Both the position numbers and the translations under genes were made by a program. Shown one piece after another: positions 57,822 through 64,000 of a DNA stretch of 64,000 nucleotides (positions are counted from its first letter, which is position 1; each line of letters begins with the position of its first letter). The stretch is from contig NZ_VFIE01000022.1 of NCBI RefSeq assembly GCF_010119385.1, positions 79,622 through 143,621 on the forward strand. Direction: 5' to 3'. Under the pieces are notes generated by a model. The model was not told the origin of the DNA, did not search any database, and saw nothing but the letters and a program-made list of their open reading frames with translations. This DNA is from Nesterenkonia haasae (GTDB lineage Bacteria; Actinomycetota; Actinomycetes; Actinomycetales; Micrococcaceae).

Positions 57822-59361
57822 TAGCTGCTCGCCACAGGTGCATGGCGGCGTAGGAACGCCAAGGTGCCCATCGCTGGGCAAGCTCCTCCAGCTCCAGATG
57901 CGCCCTTGCCGTTGAGGTCCCCTCCGCGACAAGTCCCAACCTGCGGGCACCAGCCACCAGGGCGACGTCGCCCGTCATCCAGTCATTGGGGTCTCCCAGC
58001 ACCCGGAGCGCCAGGTATGCGGCAGTCCACTGCCCGATCCCGGGAAGCGCGAGCAACTGTTCCCGCATCTGGTCCGGGTGGACTCCCGGGTGGACATGCA
58101 ATGACCCTTGTGCCAAGACCTGAGCAGCTGCCCTGACGGTTCGGATTGACCGTCGGGGCAGGCGAAGTGGACGATCCGGGTCCAGTGGGCCTTCCAACGG
58201 CGGATCGGGTACCGACGCTACGATGTCCTCGGGTGCTGGAAACAATCTGTTGAGCCCGTCGAACGTTGAATCCACTGGCGTGCCGAGCAGCTGCGCCAGC
58301 CGGCTCAGGTGCGTCCGTGCCGCCTTAACTGATATCTGCTGGCCGACCACTGCTCGGACCACGTATTCTTCGGCCTCGGCTGTCCCCACCAGTCTCGTCC
58401 CCGGAACCTCAGCCACGAGCGGCCTCAACACATCGTCCTGACTGAGCGCGGAGTCCACCGCGGCCGGGTCAGCATCCAGATCGAACATCCTGCGGATCCG
58501 CGCCAGAACGACGCCGACATCCGCCAGAGAGCCCACTTCACACCTCATGGACAACCGCCACTCGCCCGCCCCATCGGCAACTGCAGTGACCTCCACAGCT
58601 CCGGGCCCATGGGGCAGCCGCAGAGTGCGCCCATAGCGGAGGTGCCCACTTTCAAGATGTGTCGATTCCACCCCAGACAGAGTGCGCTCAGCCAGAAACC
58701 GGAACACACCTTCGGCGTCGAAGGGTTGGCGGACCGGGAGCATGAGCTGCAGCTGAAGCCGGGACCCCTCGGGTCCGCGAGTTAACGCGGAGCGGCCTGC
58801 CTTCTGACGAATCTCTGTGGGCGTTACTGCATAGACCTCACGGATGGTGTCGTTGAATTGGCGTACCGAGCCGAACCCGGCGGAGAACGCGATATCAGCA
58901 AGTTTGAGGTCCGAACTGACCAGCAGATTCCTAGCGATCTGGGCCCGATGCGCCCTAGCCAGAGCTGCTGGGCCAGCTCCGAGTTCAGCGACGAGTGTGC
59001 GGTGAATGTGCCTGCTGCTGTAACCCAGCTGACTGCTCAGCGCATCAACGTTCCCATTGTTCAACGCCCCTTCCCTAATGATCCGCATTGCTCGGCCTGC
59101 TAAGTCCTGACGCAGGTTCCATTCGGGGCTTCCCGGGGACGCCTCCGGCAGGCAGCGTTTGCAGGCGCGGAAACCAGCTTCATGAGCTGCCGCCGAGGTG
59201 GAGAAGAACTGCACATTGGATGCCTTGGGCGTCATGGCCGGGCACGAAGGCCTGCAGTAGATGCCGGTTGTCTTCACCGCCGTGAAGAACTGGCCGTCGA
59301 AGCGGCGGTCCCTCGACTGCACCGCTCGGTAACGTTCATTGGCACTGATCTGGGCATCCAT
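57787..59361 (-). CDS. Ada regulatory domain / AraC HTH / AlkA glycosylase fusion protein
   Basis: A 524-residue DNA-repair fusion. Residues about 1-80 are the Ada zinc/phosphotriester methyltransferase domain with CRPSC (about 36-40) and CKRC. Residues about 90-190 are an AraC-type HTH pair (YSSRHIHRTLVAELG, FGSVRQFNDTIREVY). Residues about 200-310 resemble the AlkA N-terminal domain, and about 320-500 form an HhH-GPD glycosylase with GIGQWTAAYLALRVLG and the catalytic Asp in DWMTGDVAL. No methylguanine-transferase domain is present; that activity is encoded by the adjacent ogt gene. It probably repairs alkylated bases and senses alkylation. Confidence 0.94.
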   Translation of the reverse strand: MDAQISANERYRAVQSRDRRFDGQFFTAVKTTGIYCRPSCPAMTPKASNVQFFSTSAAAHEAGFRACKRCLPEASPGSPEWNLRQDLAGRAMRIIREGALNNGNVDALSSQLGYSSRHIHRTLVAELGAGPAALARAHRAQIARNLLVSSDLKLADIAFSAGFGSVRQFNDTIREVYAVTPTEIRQKAGRSALTRGPEGSRLQLQLMLPVRQPFDAEGVFRFLAERTLSGVESTHLESGHLRYGRTLRLPHGPGAVEVTAVADGAGEWRLSMRCEVGSLADVGVVLARIRRMFDLDADPAAVDSALSQDDVLRPLVAEVPGTRLVGTAEAEEYVVRAVVGQQISVKAARTHLSRLAQLLGTPVDSTFDGLNRLFPAPEDIVASVPDPPLEGPLDPDRPLRLPRRSIRTVRAAAQVLAQGSLHVHPGVHPDQMREQLLALPGIGQWTAAYLALRVLGDPNDWMTGDVALVAGARRLGLVAEGTSTARAHLELEELAQRWAPWRSYAAMHLWRAATSDPLGPAGSV

Positions 59362-59427
59362 AGGGACATTCCACCCTGACCCACACCCTGTGTCTAGCGG
59401 TAATCGGACACGGCATTTTGCTGGGGG

Positions 59428-59931
59428 TCAGAGAGAAGCTTGGCGGTTCTTGACCCGCATGGCCCGCTGCGCCTCGCGGTTATCCTGTTTCTCACGCAGC
59501 GTGTGCCGTTTGTCGAACTCGCGCTTACCCTTGGCGATGCCGATCTCGGCTTTGGCTCGGCCGTCCTTGAAGTACAAGCGCAGCGGGACGATAGTCAGGC
59601 CTGGGTCTTCAACCTGCCTAGAAATCTTGATGAGCTCTTTGCCGTGGAGCAGGAGTTTCCGTTTCCGCCGGGTGGCATGGTTGGTCCACGTTCCGTTGAG
59701 GTACTCAGGGATGTGCACCTGCTCCAGCCACAGCTCGTGTCTGCTGTCGAAGGCAGCGAATCCGTCCACCAGAGAAGCTTGTCCTTCGCGCAGTGACTTC
59801 ACTTCGGTGCCGGTGAGGACTATTCCCGCCTCGTAGGTGTCGAGGATAGTGAAATCGTGGAAGGCACGCCGATTTCGGGCAATAGTGTGATTCTTGGGGT
59901 CTTTGACCTCAGGCTTCTTCTTCTTCGCCAC
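59428..59931 (-). CDS. smpB: SsrA-binding protein SmpB
   Basis: SmpB carries tmRNA into stalled ribosomes. The 167-residue protein has the OB-fold core with [20 protein letters not shown] (about 20-39), the [14 protein letters not shown] motif (about 41-54), and the Lys/Arg-rich C-terminal tail starting [20 protein letters not shown] that enters the mRNA channel. It is the last gene after ftsX in the prfB-ftsE-ftsX-smpB order, the usual actinobacterial arrangement, and lies near ssrA on the opposite strand. Confidence 0.97.
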   Translation of the reverse strand: MAKKKKPEVKDPKNHTIARNRRAFHDFTILDTYEAGIVLTGTEVKSLREGQASLVDGFAAFDSRHELWLEQVHIPEYLNGTWTNHATRRKRKLLLHGKELIKISRQVEDPGLTIVPLRLYFKDGRAKAEIGIAKGKREFDKRHTLREKQDNREAQRAMRVKNRQASL

Positions 59932-59981
59932 AGTGCACCTCCTCTTCCATGGGTCTCGGCACCAACAAAGTCAGCCTTCTA

Positions 59982-60899
59982 CTATACCCGCAGGTGCTTC
60001 CGGACTGTCACCCAGGACGATAAACCGGCCAGGAGGACAGCAGCCAGCACCAGGCCGGGCATCACGATCCATGATTCTGCAGCTCCGATGAACACGATCC
60101 CCGTGACCTGCTGGGCCAGCCACTGACCGATCAAAAACTCTGCGACCACCCAGGTGGCGCCACAGGCTAAGAGTGACCCGGCCAGAGCGGCGATAATTCC
60201 CTCGAAGATAAACGGAGTGCGAATCATGGATTTGGACGCCCCCACCATGCGCATGATGGAGGTTTCTCTGCGGCGGCTGAACGCTGAGAGTCTGATGGTC
60301 GTAGAGACCAGCAGCACAGTGCATAGAATCATCACCCCGGCGATGATCAGTGCTACGACGGTGAGCCCGTTGAGTATGCCGAATATTTGGTCCAATACGG
60401 CCTGCTGGTCAGCCACGTTTTCCACTCCGGGGACGCCGGCGAACAGCTCATTGACGATCCCGAAGTCCTGCGGGTTCTCCAGCAGGATCCGGAAGGATTC
60501 GGTCATGTCTTCCGCTGTCACATTGGCTGCTCGCACGCTGTCTTCGCGATCAGCTAGGAAGTTCTCCAGCGCCTCCTCCTGGGTTTCATACCGGTAGGAG
60601 TCGACATACTGGTTGGCGGCACCAGTGTCGAGCATCTCTTCGATGGAGTCCCTTTGGGATTCAGTGACCGGACCAGTGGGGCAGGAAGCTTCTGCCGATG
60701 ATTCGGTGCAGAGGAAGACAGAGATCTCCAACCGGTCATAAAAGTCCTCGGTCATTTGGTTGACCTGCAGCTGCATCAGGGCGGCGGTGCCCACGAAGGT
60801 CAAGGAAATGAACGTCACCAGCACCACGGAGGCGACCATTGCCACATTCTTGCGCAAGGAGCTGAGGGTCTCTCCCAACTGGTACATCAGCTGGCTCAT
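59982..60899 (-). CDS. ftsX: Cell division ABC permease FtsX
   Basis: FtsX is the four-TM permease partner of FtsE that activates peptidoglycan hydrolases. The 305-residue product has an N-terminal TM (NVAMVASVVLVTFISLTFVGTAALM, about 19-43), a large extracytoplasmic domain (about 44-170), and three C-terminal TMs. The conserved cytoplasmic motif SAFSRRRETSIMRMVGASKSMIRTPFIFEG lies at about 207-236. It overlaps ftsE by 4 nt and precedes smpB by 50 nt. Confidence 0.96.
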   Translation of the reverse strand: MSQLMYQLGETLSSLRKNVAMVASVVLVTFISLTFVGTAALMQLQVNQMTEDFYDRLEISVFLCTESSAEASCPTGPVTESQRDSIEEMLDTGAANQYVDSYRYETQEEALENFLADREDSVRAANVTAEDMTESFRILLENPQDFGIVNELFAGVPGVENVADQQAVLDQIFGILNGLTVVALIIAGVMILCTVLLVSTTIRLSAFSRRRETSIMRMVGASKSMIRTPFIFEGIIAALAGSLLACGATWVVAEFLIGQWLAQQVTGIVFIGAAESWIVMPGLVLAAVLLAGLSSWVTVRKHLRV

Positions 60900-62044
60900 T
60901 GCTTCCTCCTGCCGAAAATACCCCGAGGTTTGGAGGCCCTGAGCTGATCTGCGGTGTGCTGGGTGTCCGCATAGGTGGACTCCGCGGCTGATGCCCGCGG
61001 ACGGGGAACATGGGGGCGTTCAGAGTTTCGGGGCCCTTCCGGGGACGGCAGTGCAGAGGGCTCAGTCACCGGCTCTATAGTGTCTGTGGCCTCGTCGTCG
61101 TCAAAGTCCGGAACTGCTGCAGCGTCCACCTCTGCTCGGGATTCCTCGGGTTCAGCCTCGTAGTGCTGTGGGTCATCTTCCGGGAAGGTGACCTGATATT
61201 CGCGTACCCGAAAACCTGGTTCTTCCTCTTCTTCAGGTTCGCTGGGCTGGTCGTGGGCGACGGTTGGCACGGCTTGAGTGACCATAGGCATGGGATCAGA
61301 TGCCTGAAGCCCGGTTTCTTCGAGTTCGGAGGACAGCACCTCCCAGGCAGGTGAACCCACCGGCGGATCGTAGGACCCGTGCTGCTCATCGCGTACCAAT
61401 CGACCCTTGTGCAGCTGCACCACGCGGCGTTGAGTCTGATCGACGATCGCCCGATCGTGGGTGGCCATGACTACAGTGGTGCCAGCGGCGTTGATCCAGC
61501 GCAGAATCTTCATGACTTCTTCGGACGCGCGAGGATCTAGGTTCCCAGTGGGCTCGTCGGCCAGCACAATCGCTGGCTGATTGACGATGGCTCGCGCGAT
61601 GGCAGCTCGCTGCTGCTCACCGCCGGAGATTTCGTGAGGATAGCGGCGGGCCAGATGGTCCAGTTGCACCCGTTCGAGGGTTTTCATGACCTGTTTCTTA
61701 ATGTGCCCACGCGGTGCGGCGATCACTCGCATCGCAAATGCGACGTTTTCGTAGATGGTTTTGTCAGGCAGCAGTCGGAAGTCTTGAAAGACCATGCCGA
61801 TGCTGCGCCGGTAGTGCGGTACTCGGCGCTCAAGCATCAGCACTAGGTTTTGCCCGGCGACTGTGACCTTGCCTTTCTGCGGCAGGCCTTCACGGAGGAT
61901 CATGCGCAGCAGGGTGGACTTTCCGGATCCTGAGGCACCGATGAGGAAGACGAAGTCTCCGCGATTGAATTCCACGGAGACATCGTCAAGGGCCGGTTTA
62001 CCTCCGGAGCGGTAGGTGCGAGTGACGTGTTCGAAGCGGATCAT
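60896..62044 (-). CDS. ftsE: Cell division ATP-binding protein FtsE with long acidic C-terminal tail
   Basis: FtsE is the ATPase of the FtsEX complex. The ABC domain occupies about residues 1-225, with Walker A IGASGSGKSTLLRMI (about 35-49), Q-loop near GMVFQDFRLL, signature ISGGEQQRAAIARA, Walker B AIVLADEPTGNLD and H-loop VMATHDR. Usual FtsE proteins end near residue 230. This one continues for about 150 residues, Glu/Pro/Asp-rich (SEPEEEEEPGF, PDFDDDEATD), ending in KPRGIFGRRKQ. It follows prfB after 21 nt and overlaps ftsX by 4 nt. Confidence 0.96.
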   Translation of the reverse strand: MIRFEHVTRTYRSGGKPALDDVSVEFNRGDFVFLIGASGSGKSTLLRMILREGLPQKGKVTVAGQNLVLMLERRVPHYRRSIGMVFQDFRLLPDKTIYENVAFAMRVIAAPRGHIKKQVMKTLERVQLDHLARRYPHEISGGEQQRAAIARAIVNQPAIVLADEPTGNLDPRASEEVMKILRWINAAGTTVVMATHDRAIVDQTQRRVVQLHKGRLVRDEQHGSYDPPVGSPAWEVLSSELEETGLQASDPMPMVTQAVPTVAHDQPSEPEEEEEPGFRVREYQVTFPEDDPQHYEAEPEESRAEVDAAAVPDFDDDEATDTIEPVTEPSALPSPEGPRNSERPHVPRPRASAAESTYADTQHTADQLRASKPRGIFGRRKQ

Positions 62045-62065
62045 AGGGGAAGTCAGCCTTGAATG

Positions 62066-63178
62066 TCAGCTGGTGGAGGAGCCTTGAGCGCGCCAGCGGA
62101 TGCCGGATTCGATGAACCCGTCGAGGTCCCCGTCGAACACTGCTTGGGCATTGCCAACTTCGTGGCCGGTGCGGAGGTCTTTGACCATCTGGAACGGGTG
62201 CAGAACGTAGGAGCGCATCTGGTCACCCCAGCTTGCTTTCACATCGCCCTTCATCTCGTTCTCCTGAGCCTTTTCCTCTTCTTTTTTCTTCAGCAGAAGC
62301 CTGGACTCCAGGACACGCAGCGCGGCGGCCCTGTTCTGGATCTGGGACTTTTCGTTCTGCATGGACACTACGATCCCTGAGGGAAGGTGGGTGATGCGCA
62401 CTGCCGAATCAGTGGTGTTGACGGATTGTCCGCCGGGCCCGGAGGACCGGAAGACGTCGATCTTGAGATCGTTTTCGTCGATGTCAATGGACTCGGTTCC
62501 TTCGAGCAGCGGGATGACTTCCACGGCTGCGAACCCGGTCTGGCGACGTCCCTGGTTGTCGAAGGGGGAGATTCGCACCAGCCGGTGAGTGCCTGCCTCC
62601 ACCGACAGTGTCCCGAACGCGTAGGGTGCTTGGACTTCGAAGGTGGCGGACTTGATGCCGGCTTCCTCTGCGTAGGAGGTGTCGAGGATTTTGACGTTCC
62701 AGTCGCGGCGTTCAGCCCAGCGCGTGTACATGCGCAGTAACATCTCGGCGAAGTCTGCGGCGTCCACTCCCCCGGCCCCTGAACGGATGGTGACCACGGC
62801 GTCGTACTCATCGTATTCACCGGACATGAGAGTGACGATCTCCAGCGAGGCCAAGGCTTTGCGGATGGAGATGAGTTCTGCGGTGGCCTCGGCAGCGGTA
62901 TCGGCGTCGTTTTCCTCCGCGGCCATCTCTGCCATGACTTCGGCATCTTCGATGCGCGAATCAAGGGACCGAACGCGGTTGAGTTGGGCCTGCTTGTGGC
63001 TGAGCTGGGAGTTCACCTTTTGGGCGTTCTCTTGGTTATCCCAGAGGTTGGGGTCGGCGGCCTCCTGCTCGAGGTCGGAAACCTCAGCAGTAAGGGCGTC
63101 GACGTCGATGACGTCGGTAATGCGCCGCAGGGTGTCGCGCAGTTCAGCGAGCTCGGCGGGAAAGTCTGTTTCTGCCAT
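62066..63178 (-). CDS. prfB: Peptide chain release factor 2
   Basis: RF2 terminates at UGA and UAA. The 370-residue protein carries the SPF anticodon-like tripeptide in [17 protein letters not shown], and the GGQ catalytic motif in [20 protein letters not shown]. The N-terminal coiled-coil domain is present. The reading frame is uninterrupted: the programmed +1 frameshift used for autoregulation in E. coli is absent here, which is known for actinobacteria. It heads the prfB-ftsE-ftsX-smpB unit. Confidence 0.97.
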   Translation of the reverse strand: MAETDFPAELAELRDTLRRITDVIDVDALTAEVSDLEQEAADPNLWDNQENAQKVNSQLSHKQAQLNRVRSLDSRIEDAEVMAEMAAEENDADTAAEATAELISIRKALASLEIVTLMSGEYDEYDAVVTIRSGAGGVDAADFAEMLLRMYTRWAERRDWNVKILDTSYAEEAGIKSATFEVQAPYAFGTLSVEAGTHRLVRISPFDNQGRRQTGFAAVEVIPLLEGTESIDIDENDLKIDVFRSSGPGGQSVNTTDSAVRITHLPSGIVVSMQNEKSQIQNRAAALRVLESRLLLKKKEEEKAQENEMKGDVKASWGDQMRSYVLHPFQMVKDLRTGHEVGNAQAVFDGDLDGFIESGIRWRAQGSSTS

Positions 63179-63216
63179 AACGTGTCTACAGTACCGGGCT
63201 CACCGGGTTGGAGGTG

Positions 63217-63363
63217 TCAGGCAGAGCCGTAGCGCGACCTCATCAGAGACGGACGTTCATCACAGGCTTGGGCGTCTCGCCGGCTGACCCACAGGGTGAA
63301 GGCAACGGCGATCAGTGCTGCGAGGCAACCGTGGCCCCACACCAACGCTGAGATCAGTGTCAT
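63217..63363 (-). CDS. Possible 48-residue single-TM protein
   Basis: A short frame, ATG at 63363 to TGA at 63217, encodes MTLISALVWGHGCLAALIAV followed by AFTLWVSRRDAQACDER and a polar C-terminus. The first 26 residues are hydrophobic enough for one membrane helix with a positive-inside RRD after it. The ribosome-binding site is weak. I recognise no family. The surrounding 63179-63658 region shows no other supportable gene, tRNA or clear terminator, so this may be a real small gene or a chance ORF. Confidence 0.35.
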   Translation of the reverse strand: MTLISALVWGHGCLAALIAVAFTLWVSRRDAQACDERPSLMRSRYGSA

Positions 63364-63658
63364 CTCGAGGACTGAGACGACGGACGCATGATTGTGGGGG
63401 AAGGAGGTCTACACATAGGAGACCACTGGTCCCGAGACACATCCGAGCAGCGCGAGTGAGCTCACGTCATGAGCACGCCAGTGACGTAGGGCGCCGGTTG
63501 AGCGACGAAGAGGACGAGCCCCGACGGCAAGGCAAGGGCCCAAGCGGGCAATCGGCGACTTTTTACCTCGCACCTCTCATGACCAGAGTCAGCCTTCTTA
63601 GACCCAGCTTATGGAAGGAACCACCCGGCGTCACAGCATCACTTCTTCATCAGGGTGG

Positions 63659-64000
63659 CTAGTATTTGATGGGTATTGAGGCCCATATCATGGTCGCTCT
63701 CACCTGGGCAGTCTCTGTTGGGGCAGGCGTGGGTCGCTTCTGGGTGGAGTGTTGATGGTGTCTGGTTGGCGGTGGTCTATGCCGTGGTGGGGACTGTGCA
63801 CGATTTCCCCTAGTGGGTGGGGGTGGGGTCAGGTGGCCGTGGGATTTCATTCGGTGATGCCTCCGGCACAGCGCCCAGAGGTTCTCCCCGGTGGTTTCCC
63901 CACCTGCTTCCCAGGGGTGTTGGTGGTCGATATCGCAACACTGCGCGGCCACCGTGCACCCCGGGGCCTGACAGGTCCCATCACGGAACACCAACGCATC
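63659..64000 (-). CDS. DUF222/HNH endonuclease-domain protein (13E12-type), N-terminus beyond window
   Basis: The C-terminal part of an HNH protein: CQAPGCTVAAQCCDIDHQHPW gives the zinc Cys pair and the DH of the HNH fold, followed by GGETTGENLWALCRRHHRMKSHG with the second Cys and the final His. A Pro/Arg/Thr-rich tail of about 60 residues ends the protein. The frame is open at the window edge, so an ATG-like start near 63994 is not the true start. DUF222-HNH proteins are multicopy in actinobacterial genomes; their role is unproven. Confidence 0.85.
   Translation of the reverse strand, partial: DALVFRDGTCQAPGCTVAAQCCDIDHQHPWEAGGETTGENLWALCRRHHRMKSHGHLTPPPPTRGNRAQSPPRHRPPPTRHHQHSTQKRPTPAPTETAQVRATMIWASIPIKY

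Noticed and set aside
62066..63178. Programmed frameshift in prfB
   Set aside because: The RF2 frame is continuous over 370 residues with no in-frame UGA or shift site.

Overview
The window is about 64 kb of high-GC chromosomal DNA from an actinobacterium, most likely order Micrococcales and family Micrococcaceae. The evidence is an actinobacterial dcw cluster with SepF, PgeF and YggS next to FtsZ; a MurE with a non-DAP (L-Lys type) substrate motif; a SigR/RsrA pair; the multifunctional 2-oxoglutarate enzyme Kgd; the 24-residue ribosomal protein bL37; and a tmRNA whose tag reads AESKRTDFALAA. Genus assignment is not possible from the sequence alone.

Layout. 1-18.5 kb (minus strand): a complete division and cell-wall cluster in the order mraZ-rsmH-ftsL-ftsI-murE-murF-mraY-murD-ftsW-murG-murC-ftsQ-ftsZ-pgeF-yggS-sepF, with sepF cut by the window edge. 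It starts from a promoter buried in four AAAGTGG MraZ boxes. It has a structured mraZ-rsmH leader and a separate ftsQ-ftsZ intergenic region carrying a perfect palindrome. 18.5-29 kb: a DUF3040 membrane protein, DNA polymerase IV, a polyprenyl diphosphate synthase, a one-TM Ser/Thr kinase, class II DAHP synthase (the last three in an order resembling the mycobacterial idsA2-pknL-aroG region), an acyl-CoA ligase, a PlsC acyltransferase and a type-B carboxylesterase. 29-34 kb: tRNA-Leu(CAG), HrpA helicase, 3-methyladenine glycosylase I. 34-39 kb: a SdpI-like protein, a HIT protein, a Zur-like Fur regulator, an esterase and a znuABC zinc importer. 39-42.7 kb: two DUF21/CBS proteins and GuaB1. 42.8-47.4 kb: Kgd, a degenerate SGNH protein and bL37. 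47.5-52.5 kb: RsrA/SigR, DoxX, AroA, RsgA, HisN. 52.5-55.8 kb: an mntABC-mntR operon with operator-like palindromes. 55.8-63.2 kb: two CrcB fluoride channels, tmRNA, Ogt, an Ada-AlkA fusion, and the smpB-ftsX-ftsE-prfB group. The end of the window holds a short possible membrane ORF and part of a DUF222/HNH protein.

Most of the window is core genome. I found no CRISPR array, transposase, phage module or recognisable defence island. The most interesting signals are regulatory: the rsmH leader with a segment complementary to its own Shine-Dalgarno sequence, a consensus SigR promoter that would produce a longer SigR form, near-perfect metal-regulator palindromes on a leaderless promoter, and many starts preceded at 6-7 nt by TANNNT boxes. 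Two protein oddities stand out: an SGNH-family protein lacking its catalytic residues, and FtsE with an acidic tail of about 150 residues.
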